In this document: positions 1 through 8,427 of the stretch, piece after piece | Layout: every line of letters begins with the position of its first letter | Position numbering within the stretch: the first letter of the stretch is position 1 | Assembly: GCA_046350935.1 (NCBI GenBank) | Contig: JAXLZK010000013.1 | Coordinates: forward strand, 19,047-83,046 | Origin: Nitrobium sp046350935 | Lineage (GTDB): Bacteria; Nitrospirota; Thermodesulfovibrionia; Thermodesulfovibrionales; Dissulfurispiraceae | Length of the DNA stretch: 64,000 nucleotides | Direction of reading: 5' to 3' | Translations under genes and position numbers: made by a program | The notes under the pieces: model-generated | Seen by the model: only the letters and a program-made list of their open reading frames with translations | The model's database searches: none | What the model was told of the DNA's origin: nothing

Positions 1-168
1 AGAATTGGTGTAGGGGCAGTTGGGGCACTGTGCGTTGCAGACATAGACAAAGGAGATGACGCACATCATGGGGAATTCCTGCGCCTCGGGCCTGATGCCG
101 TACTGTTCCTGCTTATGCTCTATTTTATGTTCCGTCGTATGCTCCGTCTGTCCCCTGCTCTCTTTCAT
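1..168 (-). CDS. Radical SAM protein, N-terminal fragment (runs off the window)
   Basis: Fifty-six codons are visible from an ATG at 166-168 (minus strand), preceded by AAAGGAGCGACA as a ribosome binding site, to the window edge. After a polar, His/Glu/Lys-rich leader, C44, C48 and C51 form CNAQCPNC, the CxxxCxxC motif that binds the radical SAM [4Fe-4S] cluster. The rest of the barrel lies outside. The start lies inside the 3' end of the upstream acetyltransferase gene (44-nt overlap), so the two are probably translationally coupled in the glycan operon. Substrate unknown. Confidence 0.7.
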   Translation of the reverse strand, partial: MKESRGQTEHTTEHKIEHKQEQYGIRPEAQEFPMMCVISFVYVCNAQCPNCPYTNS

Positions 169-676
169 TGTCGCTCCTTTTCTCTCCGGGCCGCCCCGGT
201 GTATGCATTCGTGCCCCGCTTCCGCCGTCCGGCACAGAGAAGGCCTTCCTGAAAGAGACCCCCTCCCGCGCCTCGCCTTTATACTCCCGCATCTTCTTCC
301 CTTCCCGGGAGAAGCCGCACTTCTCGAAAACCCGCTGCGCCGCGGTGTTCTCCTTCAGGGTCCATGCCCGGACAGCGGGAACCCCCCTCTCCCGGGCCGC
401 CTCCTCGATGATAGCGAGGAGCCGGGCCCCGATCCCGCGGTTCCTTTCCCGGACAAAAAAGGCGATTTCCCCCTCCCTGTGCAGGTAGAGAATCGCAACA
501 CCCTGCAGGATGCCGTCCTCCTCCAGCCCCCTCACCTCTATATCGTCCCTCCATAGCCATTTCTCCGTCTCTTCGCGGCTCACCGGGGAGGTGAGGAGCA
601 GGTCGGCATAGCTGTCGCGCAGGCGGATGTACTGCTCCACAAAGGCGCGCTCTCTCCTGAGGTTAACGACCCGCAT
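125..676 (-). CDS. GNAT-family N-acetyltransferase
   Basis: 183-aa protein predicted to move an acyl group from acyl-CoA to an amine. The GNAT acetyl-CoA pyrophosphate loop is visible as RNRGIGA at residues 78-84, followed by ENTAAQRVFEKCGF near 109-122, typical of motif B. The last ~35 residues are low-complexity and polar, coded where the gene overlaps the next radical SAM gene. The start overlaps the end of the asparagine-synthetase-like gene by 14 nt, so it belongs to the same operon. In a glycan locus an amino sugar is the obvious candidate acceptor, but nothing in the sequence fixes the substrate. Confidence 0.8.
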   Translation of the reverse strand: MRVVNLRRERAFVEQYIRLRDSYADLLLTSPVSREETEKWLWRDDIEVRGLEEDGILQGVAILYLHREGEIAFFVRERNRGIGARLLAIIEEAARERGVPAVRAWTLKENTAAQRVFEKCGFSREGKKMREYKGEAREGVSFRKAFSVPDGGSGARMHTPGRPGEKRSDNEREQGTDGAYDGT

Positions 677-2537
677 CTCCGAAATACGCTTCCCACCAGA
701 CCTGGAACATCATCAGGTTCCAGACCTTGCCTGCATAAGCCCTGTTTCCCGCGTAATAGCTCTGCACGACTTCCTGCACGGCTGCCGGATTCAGCAGCCC
801 GTGCTTCCTCAGTCTCCCCTCCGCAAGCGTCTCCGTGCTGTAATCCCTGAGTTTCCCCATCATCCAATCAAAAATCGGCAGGACAAAACCCTCCTTGGGC
901 CTCTTCGTGATCCCCTCGGGGAGCAGGGGCTCCACGGTCCTCTTCAGAATGTCCTTCACGTTCCCGTTCCGGATCTTCAGGCTGCCGGGGATGGTAGACG
1001 CGAACTCCACCAGCCGGTAATCGAGGAAGGGGGAGCGTATCTCCACAGAGTGGGCCATCGAGAGGAAATCGACAAAGGCGAGGACCTGGTCGGGGAACTG
1101 GGTGTTCCACTCCATTTCGAGAATCCTGTTCAGGGGGTTCCGCGCGGTCAGCTCGTCGAATTTCCCCCTGATCAGCGCGCAGGTGTCCGCCCCCCGCGCC
1201 GCGTCAAGGAAGCGGTTGGACAGCAGGCTCTTCTTCTCCCCGTCGCTGAAGAGATGCAGGCAGCAGCGCCATAATGCCTCTTCCCCACCGGATTTTTCGT
1301 ACAGATCCTCAAGGAGCTTCAGATCGCACGGGGCGAAAAGTGATCTCTCCTCTTCGGTCAGTGCTCCGGACCGCACCTTGTCGAGCAGCCGCCCGTAATG
1401 CCAAAGGGGTTGGGCAACCCGATGGGAGAGATAACTCCCGAAGAGCTCGTCGGCGCCGTCCCCGGAAAGCGCCACTTTCACATGCTGTTTGATCAGCTTC
1501 GAGAGGAAGAAGGTGGAGATGGTCCCCGAGAAAGGCTGATCGAAGGCCCCGATCACCGCCCCGATGTCCTCCACCAGTTCCCGGTACGACATGATGTATT
1601 CGTGGTGCTCCGTTCCGTAGGCCGCCGAGACCGTGCGGGCATAGTAGAGGTCCGCCTCCTTGTTGCTGAGCTCGTCCTCGTAGCCGAGCGAAAAGGTCTT
1701 CACCGGCCTGTCGGTGAAGCGGGTCATCAGGGCCACGATGGAGCTGGAATCCACTCCTCCGCTCAGGTAGGCGCCGAAGGGCACGTCGCTGATCATCCGC
1801 AGCCGGGTGGCATCCTCAAGCAGGGAGAGTATCCTGTCACGCGCTTCGGCCTCGTCGAGCTCCTCGTCCTCCCGGAACCCGATTTTCCACCATCTCCTCT
1901 TTTCCATTCCGCCTTTGGAGAAGACCAGCATTTCCCCGGGGAGCAGACAATAGATCCCCGCGAAAGCGGTAAGGGGAGCGGGAATGTTCTTGAAGGAGAA
2001 GTAGTGGTACAGGCCTTCCGGGCACACCGCACGGACATAGGCGGGATGGGCGAGGATCGCCTTGATTTCGGAGCCGAAGAGGAGTGCGCCGTTCACCGGT
2101 GCGTAAAAGAGAGGCTTCACCCCCATCCGGTCCCTGATCAGCAGGAGCCGCCCACGCCTTTTGTCCCACAGGGCAATGGCGAACATGCCGTTGAGCCGGT
2201 GCATGAAGTCGTCGCCGTACTCCTCATAGAGATGGACGATGGCTTCGGTGTCGGAGTGGTCGGTATAGAAGCGGTGTCCCTTCTCCTCCAGCTCCCTTCT
2301 CAATTCCCGGAAGTTGTAGATCTCGCCGTTGAAGACAGTCCAGACGCTCCTGTCCTCGTTATGGATCGGCTGGCGTCCGGTGGCGAGATCGATGATGCTC
2401 AGCCGCCGCATGCCGAGGTTGATCTCCCCGTCTGAATAGAAACCGTCCTCGTCGGGTCCCCGGTGGAGGAGGGTCGCGGTCATCCTCGCGAGGGTGGCCT
2501 CGTCAGACCTGCCGGTGAAACCGCAAATACCGCACAT
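663..2537 (-). CDS. asnB: Asparagine synthase (glutamine-hydrolysing) family amidotransferase
   Basis: 624-aa class II glutamine amidotransferase. It starts MCGICGF, with Cys2 as the glutaminase nucleophile after Met removal. Residues 1-190 form the Ntn glutaminase domain (RGPDE near 26-30, FNGEIYN near 69-75). SGGVDSS at 259-265 is the PP-loop of the ATP-dependent synthetase domain. Length is typical of the AsnB_1 family. Homologues in O-antigen loci (WbpS of Pseudomonas aeruginosa) amidate uronic acids instead of aspartate. Because this copy sits in a sugar cluster next to a GNAT and radical SAM genes, a sugar-carboxyl amidation role is plausible, but ordinary asparagine synthesis cannot be excluded. 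Confidence 0.88.
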   Translation of the reverse strand: MCGICGFTGRSDEATLARMTATLLHRGPDEDGFYSDGEINLGMRRLSIIDLATGRQPIHNEDRSVWTVFNGEIYNFRELRRELEEKGHRFYTDHSDTEAIVHLYEEYGDDFMHRLNGMFAIALWDKRRGRLLLIRDRMGVKPLFYAPVNGALLFGSEIKAILAHPAYVRAVCPEGLYHYFSFKNIPAPLTAFAGIYCLLPGEMLVFSKGGMEKRRWWKIGFREDEELDEAEARDRILSLLEDATRLRMISDVPFGAYLSGGVDSSSIVALMTRFTDRPVKTFSLGYEDELSNKEADLYYARTVSAAYGTEHHEYIMSYRELVEDIGAVIGAFDQPFSGTISTFFLSKLIKQHVKVALSGDGADELFGSYLSHRVAQPLWHYGRLLDKVRSGALTEEERSLFAPCDLKLLEDLYEKSGGEEALWRCCLHLFSDGEKKSLLSNRFLDAARGADTCALIRGKFDELTARNPLNRILEMEWNTQFPDQVLAFVDFLSMAHSVEIRSPFLDYRLVEFASTIPGSLKIRNGNVKDILKRTVEPLLPEGITKRPKEGFVLPIFDWMMGKLRDYSTETLAEGRLRKHGLLNPAAVQEVVQSYYAGNRAYAGKVWNLMMFQVWWEAYFGDAGR

Positions 2538-2540
2538 ACT

Positions 2541-3494
2541 TTATGAATTGACGGAGTGGTAATCGGCCCGTGCGGACTGCCAGTCCCTGCAGTCCCTGCA
2601 GTTCTCCGGGAGCTCTCCGAACCTCTTCTCGTTATGCAGGCGTCTCAATTCCTTCAGACTGCCGTTCCAGACCTCTTTCAGCGACTGCTTCATAATATCC
2701 CCTGCGACGAATCGCGCATCCAGGTCCACTGCACAGGTCACCACCTTCCCGGTGTCGGTGATGGACATGGTCCGCATGGCCCAGTAGCACGGCCACCTCT
2801 CCTCGTTGCCCAGGACGAGGTTGGGCGCATCGATCATCCCCGCCCAGCTCACCTTGGGCCGTATCTTCACCTTCGCTCCATGGCTGTTCCAGAACCGGAT
2901 AAAGTCTTCCTTTTCCGCCCGGTTGCTATCCATCTCCACAAACTGCACGAAGATCTCGGGGTTCGCCGCCTTCATCGCCTGCTTCAGCTCCATCAGGTGG
3001 AGGATATGGTCCACCGTCCTCCGGTAATGTCCTCCCACCCTCACCTTCGCGTAGGTCTCCGGGGTAAAGGCGTCCAGTCCGATATAAATGGCATCGAGCC
3101 CGGCATTGATCAGGCCCCGGGCCGCGTGGTCGTCGAGCAGGTTTGCATTGGAATTGAGCACCACATCGGTAAGCCCCTTCCCCTTGGCATAGGCGATCAT
3201 GTCGAAAATGGAGGGAGTCCTCCTCTTCAGGATCAGGGCCTCCCCGAAGAAGACCATCCAGACCCGTGCATTCTTATCCTCGGCCGCAACCTCATCGATG
3301 ATCTTGGTAAAAAGGCTCCAGGGCATGATCCCCTTGGGGCGTGTCATTTTCTTGTGCACGCACATGGAGCAGAGGAGATTGCAATAGCTCACGCTGTCGA
3401 TGAGAACGACTTTCGGGAATACGCCGGCGTCGTCGAGCCGTCCCTGTTGCTGCTGTGAGGTAAAGGTGCTGCTGTTTGCCACGTTGTCTGCCAC
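2541..3494 (-). CDS. Radical SAM protein with SPASM-like C-terminus
   Basis: 317 aa. C38, C42 and C45 in YCNLLCSMC form the radical SAM cluster motif. The C-terminal part has extra cysteines (ITDTGKVVTCAVD region and ENCRDC near the end), arranged like the auxiliary-cluster SPASM/twitch domain seen in peptide- and sugar-modifying enzymes. The N-terminal 26 residues are Gln/Ser-rich and probably disordered. The gene lies 3 nt upstream of the asnB-like gene in the same direction, so co-transcription is likely. Function is unassigned; a sugar or lipid-linked glycan modification is only an inference from context. Confidence 0.82.
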   Translation of the reverse strand: MADNVANSSTFTSQQQQGRLDDAGVFPKVVLIDSVSYCNLLCSMCVHKKMTRPKGIMPWSLFTKIIDEVAAEDKNARVWMVFFGEALILKRRTPSIFDMIAYAKGKGLTDVVLNSNANLLDDHAARGLINAGLDAIYIGLDAFTPETYAKVRVGGHYRRTVDHILHLMELKQAMKAANPEIFVQFVEMDSNRAEKEDFIRFWNSHGAKVKIRPKVSWAGMIDAPNLVLGNEERWPCYWAMRTMSITDTGKVVTCAVDLDARFVAGDIMKQSLKEVWNGSLKELRRLHNEKRFGELPENCRDCRDWQSARADYHSVNS

Positions 3495-3791
3495 CGATCT
3501 GCTCCTTCTATCGAATAATGCTGATAAGTTTTCAATTGTTAATGCGGGCTTCGGCTTCCTGCTGCGTACTAACCCCTCCCACTCTCCCCTTACTCTAAGG
3601 GGAGGAGCAGATTCCCCGGACTCTCCCTCTTGGAGTAGAGTCCTTAAAGCCCCCTCTTGCCCCAGGGGAGAACTGAATTCCCCCTCTTAACCTAAGAGGG
3701 GGTGAGGGGGAGTTAAATGATCTTTATCACGTTTTCGTTAAACTCTCTATCACGTTTTTTAGAGATATTCATGCATTATACCATAACCGGA
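3495..3791. repeat. Intergenic repeat element with two hairpins (family C)
   Basis: No gene is seen here. Between about 3569 and 3716 the sequence begins TAACCCCTCCCAC and ends GTGAGGGGGAGTTA, which are imperfect inverted copies of each other. Inside are two hairpins: CTCCCCTTA (3584-3592) with TAAGGGGAG (3596-3604), and CCCCCTCTTA (3680-3689) with TAAGAGGGGG (3693-3702). The arrangement suggests a small non-autonomous repeat element of about 148 bp. It separates the flippase-like gene from the radical SAM/asnB genes and could attenuate transcription between them. Confidence 0.6.
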
Positions 3792-4790
3792 TTAGCCGGA
3801 TTTCTGTCCGGATTTCTGCGTGGAAAGGCCTATTTTTCTCATGTCCCGGAACGATATCCCGAGGGTGGGAAGGAAGAGCAGGCCCAGCACAATCTGGAGG
3901 CCGATTCCCACCAGGTAATACACCAGGGAAAAAGCCAGGGCGCTGTCCTTCGGCACCCCGAAGAGGGAAAGGGCGACGATGCAGCCGAACTGGAAGTTGC
4001 CGACAAGCCCGGGCGCTGTGGGGAGGCTTATCCCCGCGATGGTCACGATAAGGACAACAAAGGCGCTCGTGAGAGGAAGCGAGAGGTGGAGCGAGAAGAA
4101 GAGGAGATAGATGATGACCCCCGACAGGCCCCAGATGAGGAGGGAGAGGAGGAGGATGTACCCCATCCGCCATGGCTTCCCGATGACGGCAAAGCCGTCC
4201 GCAAAGGAGCCGACCATATGCTCCGCCTTCTCCCTGAGAGAGGAGGGAAGTCTCCGGAGAAGGGGGCCGAGGAGCTTCAGGGGGAGCCCCTTGTTGAAGT
4301 AGAGAAGAAAGACAAACAGCAGGATGAGGAGAAAGACGGTCAGGAGGCCATACCCCGTCTTCGTCAGCCAGGCCGGAAGGGGCGCCTTCACCATCACCAG
4401 AAAGAGGAGAAGGAGAAGAGAGAGCGAATCGATCACCCTCTCGATGAAAATGGTTGCGAGCGCGGGGCTGAACAGGATGCCGCTCTTCCTGCTCACCAGG
4501 TAGGGCCGTGCCAGCTCCCCCAGCCGCATGGGGAACAGGGCGATCGCCATGAACCCCACACAGGTGATGGGAAAGAGCTTCCTCTGCGGCAGATGTTCCG
4601 CAGTGGGAAGAATGATCCCCCAACGGAGGGAGCGGAGCCAGAAGATGAGCAGGAGCAGGAGCACCGCGGGCGCCACGTAGGCGTACTGCACGCTCCGGAG
4701 CCCTTCCAGGGCCTTTCCGAAATCTACTCCCCGGAGGGAGAAATAGACAAAAACGATGCTGACGAGCAGGCCGACGAAAATTTTCTTCAC
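3792..4790 (-). CDS. Flippase-like integral membrane protein (lysylphosphatidylglycerol synthase TM region family)
   Basis: 332-aa polytopic inner-membrane protein with roughly eight hydrophobic segments, matching the PF03706-type fold (AglD/MprF flippase domain, UPF0104). It lacks the MprF aminoacyltransferase domain, so it is the membrane part only. Family members are thought to move lipid-linked intermediates or donate to glycolipid assembly. It starts with an ATG that overlaps the stop of the nucleotidyltransferase gene (ATGA, 4 nt), so the two are coupled. In this glycan cluster a role in handling lipid-linked sugars is likely but inferred. Confidence 0.8.
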   Translation of the reverse strand: MKKIFVGLLVSIVFVYFSLRGVDFGKALEGLRSVQYAYVAPAVLLLLLIFWLRSLRWGIILPTAEHLPQRKLFPITCVGFMAIALFPMRLGELARPYLVSRKSGILFSPALATIFIERVIDSLSLLLLLFLVMVKAPLPAWLTKTGYGLLTVFLLILLFVFLLYFNKGLPLKLLGPLLRRLPSSLREKAEHMVGSFADGFAVIGKPWRMGYILLLSLLIWGLSGVIIYLLFFSLHLSLPLTSAFVVLIVTIAGISLPTAPGLVGNFQFGCIVALSLFGVPKDSALAFSLVYYLVGIGLQIVLGLLFLPTLGISFRDMRKIGLSTQKSGQKSG

Positions 4791-5524
4791 GGCGTTTTCC
4801 CCTCTCCCTGCAGCCGCAAGGCCGCTGCCAGCTCGCGGGGATCCTCATTGAGCCCCCGGTAGTCATGGGGGATTCCTATGTCCCTGAAAAAGCCCTTCGT
4901 CTCCATTCCATAGAGCCCCCTGCCGACCAGGAGGGGAAGCACCTCCGTCTCCAGCGACACCTTCCCTTCGGGGATCGATGCGAGGATATCCCGGCCAAAG
5001 ACATAGACTCCCCCGTTGATGCGCCCCGGAGAGCCCGCACTCTTTTCCGCAAAGGCGATGACCTGCCCTGCGCTGTCGGTTTCGACTCTGCCGTAGCGGC
5101 TCGTGTCCTCCAGGAAGACCAGCCCCATGGTGGCCCGTGCGTTCTTCCCGGCATGGAAAGCGGCCAGGGCGCGGAGGTCTATTGAGAGAAAGGAATCCCC
5201 GTTCAGCACCAAGACCGGTCCAGCATCCGGCGCATCCGGCAGGACAGACGCTTTCCGCAGGGCGCCCCCTGTTCCCAGCGGAAACTCTTCCTCGGAATAG
5301 GAGATGCGCACTCCCCACCTTTCTCCTGTGCCGAAATACGCTTTGACCGTCTCCCGCTTGTACCCGGTGGAAAGGATGATCTCTCTGATGCCTCCCTGCT
5401 TCAATTGCAGGATGAGGTATTCGAGGAAGGGTTTTCCCGCAACGGGGGCCATGGGCTTGGGGACATCGCTGACCACTTCCCGCAGGCGCGTTCCCTCCCC
5501 TCCGGCCAGGATGATCGCGATCAT
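4787..5524 (-). CDS. hddC: Sugar-1-phosphate nucleotidyltransferase, candidate D-glycero-alpha-D-manno-heptose-1-phosphate guanylyltransferase
   Basis: 245 aa with LAGGEGTRL at residues 6-14 and PKP soon after, the signature of NTP-dependent sugar nucleotidyltransferases; NGDSF carries the metal-binding Asp. The ATG at 5524 was chosen because it begins directly at this motif and overlaps the stop of the upstream gene (TGATG); 64 further codons upstream are only the other frame of that gene. The short single-domain form and the presence of gmhA, gmhB and a HddA-type kinase in the same operon make HddC (heptose-1-P to GDP-heptose) the best call. A generic RmlA/GlmU-like activity is the alternative. 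Confidence 0.8.
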   Translation of the reverse strand: MIAIILAGGEGTRLREVVSDVPKPMAPVAGKPFLEYLILQLKQGGIREIILSTGYKRETVKAYFGTGERWGVRISYSEEEFPLGTGGALRKASVLPDAPDAGPVLVLNGDSFLSIDLRALAAFHAGKNARATMGLVFLEDTSRYGRVETDSAGQVIAFAEKSAGSPGRINGGVYVFGRDILASIPEGKVSLETEVLPLLVGRGLYGMETKGFFRDIGIPHDYRGLNEDPRELAAALRLQGEGKTP

Positions 5525-6201
5525 CAATACTTCTTCGAGGGGAAGAGTTCGCCGAATACGGTGGACAGCTCGATAATGCCGTTCTTGATGATGCTCCGGT
5601 AGGATTTTCCCCCGATCCTCTTCGGCTCGTCTCCCGGTATTTCGGTGGTCTTCAGGCCCTTTCTGGCGCACCGGATGCACATCTGGGTATCGATGGAGAG
5701 CTTGATGTCTTCCCACAGGCCGAGCCGCATGAAGATATCTTTCCTGAAGGCGCGGTAAAATCCGAGCACGTCGGTGTAGTTGCTGCCGTAAAGCACGTTG
5801 ACCATTGTGGTGAAGAGCCAGTTTCCAAAGCCACTGACCGCGGTGTCATCCTCGCTCTTCGCTCCGTCCAGGTAGCGGGAAACGATCACCATATCGTACC
5901 CTTCCTTCATCTTCGCCGTCAGTTCGGGGATCTTCTCGGGGATCATGTTGCCGTCCGGGGTGAAGGTGATGACCACCTCCCCTGTCGACGCCTCAAGCCC
6001 CTCGATATAGCCGCCGATAATCCCTCTGCTCTTCTGCCGGAGGACAGGGAAGCCGAGGCTCTCCGCGAATTCAATAGTCCCATCGGTGGACCCCCCATCG
6101 ACAATGATGACCTCGTCCACCCATTCCTTCTTTATCCGGGGGAGGATCACCCGCATGGACTCTATTTCGTTCAAGCTCAGCATGATCAGCGAAAATGTCA
6201 T
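5524..6201 (-). CDS. Glycosyltransferase family 2
   Basis: 225 aa from an ATG at 6201 preceded by AGGAGATACC; an upstream in-frame ATG at 6246 has no comparable binding site. The GT-A fold is visible: SLIMLSLNE at the N-terminus, VDGGSTDGT at 34-42 for nucleotide binding, and a metal-binding-like TPDGN near 81-85. No transmembrane segments are seen, so it is a soluble or peripheral DPM1-like enzyme. Its stop overlaps the next start. It should transfer one sugar from a nucleotide donor to a lipid or glycan acceptor; the donor could be the GDP-heptose derivative made by neighbouring genes. Confidence 0.85.
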   Translation of the reverse strand: MTFSLIMLSLNEIESMRVILPRIKKEWVDEVIIVDGGSTDGTIEFAESLGFPVLRQKSRGIIGGYIEGLEASTGEVVITFTPDGNMIPEKIPELTAKMKEGYDMVIVSRYLDGAKSEDDTAVSGFGNWLFTTMVNVLYGSNYTDVLGFYRAFRKDIFMRLGLWEDIKLSIDTQMCIRCARKGLKTTEIPGDEPKRIGGKSYRSIIKNGIIELSTVFGELFPSKKY

Positions 6202-6302
6202 GGTATCTCCTGTCTGGCTCCTGTTGTTATTCTCTCTTTCCAGCAAGCGGCAAAGAGAGTTTACTTACAACGCTGCTCTCCGATCACGCAGTGCTGTGTT
6301 CC

Positions 6303-6369
6303 GTCATCCCGGCTCGTCCGGGATCCTTCCGGGAAAAGATTCCCGGCGCGCTCCGCTTGCGGGAATGAC
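6303..6369. repeat. GTCATCCCGG-type intergenic repeat (family A)
   Basis: Starts GTCATCCCGGCTCGTCCGGG and ends TGCGGGAATGAC, so the ends are inverted copies. It resembles copies at 13724, 21989 and 25269. It lies in the 234-bp gap between the GHMP kinase and glycosyltransferase genes, where no other gene is visible. Confidence 0.65.
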
Positions 6370-6435
6370 AGCTACCAAAGCCCTATATCACTGCGTATAT
6401 CGTTTGCTTTAGTTTCCCGCTTTTCCGGAAATCCG

Positions 6436-7434
6436 CTAAAAAAAGTCCTGCGTGGAATAGAGCACCACCTGGGTCCCCAGGTTATCGAAGAGAAAGGGGA
6501 CATACAAAAGGTCCTTCAGCTTCTCCCTTATCTGCGGGTGCCTCTCCGGAGGGGCAAAGAGGAGCATGAAGCCCCCGCCCCCCGCTCCCAGCAGCTTACC
6601 GCCGATGGCCCCGGCGCTCAGGGCCGCCTCATACATCGCATCGATCTTGCTGGTGGAGATCAGCTCGGTGAGGCCTCTCTTCAGCTTCCAGGACTCATGG
6701 AGGAGAGCTCCGAAGTCCTGGATCGTGCTCATCGTACCGTTGAGGATCTCGATGGCTCCGTCCACCATCTCCATCATGGCCTTCAGCTCGGCCTTCTTGT
6801 CCTTTGTCTTCCGTATCTGCTCAGCCGCGATATCGGAAGCGTTCCGCGAAAACCCGGTGAAGAAGAGCATCAGGTGGTTCTGGAAAAAATCGATCTTCTC
6901 TTTCGTGATGGTGACGGGGTATACGTAGAATTCCTTGTCCCCGCCGAACTCGATCCTGTTGAGCCCCCCGAAAGCGGCGGCCACCTGGTCCTGGGAGCCC
7001 ACGTTCTCTTGTATCACATTCTGCTCGATATGGATCGCCTCCCTGCTCAACTGCCTCTTGGTGACGATGCTCCCCTTCAATGCGTACAGGGCGTGCAGGA
7101 AGCAGACGGTGAAGGCGGAGCTGGAGCCCACTCCCGACCGCGCGGGGATATCGCTGGTATGCACCATCTCGATGCCCTTGTCGATAGTGAGGAACTTCAG
7201 GCATTCGCGCACAACGGGGTGCTTTATCTCGTCCGCCGTCTGGGTCTCTTCGCGCAGGGTATAGCGGATGCGGTACTTGTAATCGAAGAAGGGGGGGAGA
7301 TAGCGGCAGCTGATGTAGCAGTATTTGTTGATGGAGGTGCTCAGCACGGCCCCGCCATGCTCCCGGTACCAGACCGGATAATCCGTCCCCCCTCCGAAAA
7401 ACGAAATACGGAACGGCGTCCTCGCTACGATCAT
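6436..7434 (-). CDS. hddA: GHMP kinase, candidate D-glycero-alpha-D-manno-heptose-7-phosphate kinase
   Basis: 332 aa. It opens with TPFRISFFGGGTDYP, the substrate-binding start typical of HddA-like kinases. The GHMP ATP loop PARSGVGSSSA is at 97-107, and the glycine-rich third motif LLGAGGGGF is near the C-terminus. HddA adds the anomeric phosphate to heptose-7-P before GmhB removes the 7-phosphate. All partner genes (gmhA, gmhB, hddC-like) are in the same locus, which supports the assignment over fucokinase- or galactokinase-like alternatives. Confidence 0.86.
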   Translation of the reverse strand: MIVARTPFRISFFGGGTDYPVWYREHGGAVLSTSINKYCYISCRYLPPFFDYKYRIRYTLREETQTADEIKHPVVRECLKFLTIDKGIEMVHTSDIPARSGVGSSSAFTVCFLHALYALKGSIVTKRQLSREAIHIEQNVIQENVGSQDQVAAAFGGLNRIEFGGDKEFYVYPVTITKEKIDFFQNHLMLFFTGFSRNASDIAAEQIRKTKDKKAELKAMMEMVDGAIEILNGTMSTIQDFGALLHESWKLKRGLTELISTSKIDAMYEAALSAGAIGGKLLGAGGGGFMLLFAPPERHPQIREKLKDLLYVPFLFDNLGTQVVLYSTQDFF

Positions 7435-7461
7435 GCTCCCCCCTTTCTCGCTTTACGCACG

Positions 7462-8427
7462 CTACGGCAAACGGCTTCCGGACAGCTTTCCCTTGACGGA
7501 CCGCACAATAGTTTCCTCATCCAGGCCGTTCACCTTGTGGAGATGCTCCCTGTTCCCTACTTCGAAAACGTACCTGTCCCCAAACCCCAGCTTCGTAAGG
7601 TCCGCCAGCGACCTGTTGCTCCGGAGTATCTCCGCGACGATGCTGTCCAGGCTCCCCTTGTCGATAAAGGATTCCTCCATGGTAACGATATGGGAATACT
7701 GCCCGATGGCCCGGTAGAGCAGATCCCCTTCAAGGGGCTTCAGCAGGAAAACATCCACCACGCCGGTGCTGATCCCCTCCCGGTCCAGCATCTCCGCCAC
7801 CCGCAGCGCCTTGTGGGTCATATACCCGGTGGAGACGATGCAGACCTCTCTCCCCTCCTGCAGCACGGAAAAGCCCTCCTCCAGGGAGACCTTCCGGGGA
7901 TCGCTGTAGATGCGGGGCTGCGCCTTGCCGTCCAGGCGCAAGTATTTCGGCTTCTTCACCCGGAGTGAATAGTCCACGAACTGCTCGGTGGTGACATAAT
8001 CCCCGGGGGAGAAGACCACGAAGTTCGGCAGGACGCGCATGATGCAGGAATCCTCCAGGCAGTGGTGGGTGGGGCCCGTTACGTCATAGCTCAGACCGGC
8101 GCCCACGCCGATGAGGTTGACATTGATCTCGCGAACCTGGGAAAGGATGGAGAGGTTCGTCCGTATCTGCTCGTACGCCCTCATGGACAGGAAGGGCGCA
8201 ATTGCGTAGGCATACACCACCGCCCCCTCCAATGCCAGCCCCGTGGCGATGTTGATGAGGTTCTGCTCAGCGATCCCTACATTGACGAACCTGTCCCCGA
8301 AATCCTCCCGCAGCCTGTCGAGCGCAGGAGCTCCGAAGTCGGCGGAAATGAAGAAGATGTCATCGTTCGTGTGCATCCTGCCGTAGATCTGCTCGATGAG
8401 GGCGTCCCTCATTACCTTCGTTTCCAT
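7462..8427 (-). CDS. Transketolase, C-terminal subunit (split form)
   Basis: 321 aa covering the pyrimidine-binding and C-terminal domains of transketolase; length fits the split enzymes in which N and C halves are separate genes. The start codon follows the stop of the N-terminal subunit gene directly (TAGATG). Together the pair should form a TPP-dependent enzyme that transfers two-carbon ketol units. In this operon, which includes gmhA, a dedicated supply of sedoheptulose-7-phosphate or a ketol transfer onto a sugar nucleotide are the two attractive roles. Neither is proven by sequence. Confidence 0.88.
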   Translation of the reverse strand: METKVMRDALIEQIYGRMHTNDDIFFISADFGAPALDRLREDFGDRFVNVGIAEQNLINIATGLALEGAVVYAYAIAPFLSMRAYEQIRTNLSILSQVREINVNLIGVGAGLSYDVTGPTHHCLEDSCIMRVLPNFVVFSPGDYVTTEQFVDYSLRVKKPKYLRLDGKAQPRIYSDPRKVSLEEGFSVLQEGREVCIVSTGYMTHKALRVAEMLDREGISTGVVDVFLLKPLEGDLLYRAIGQYSHIVTMEESFIDKGSLDSIVAEILRSNRSLADLTKLGFGDRYVFEVGNREHLHKVNGLDEETIVRSVKGKLSGSRLP

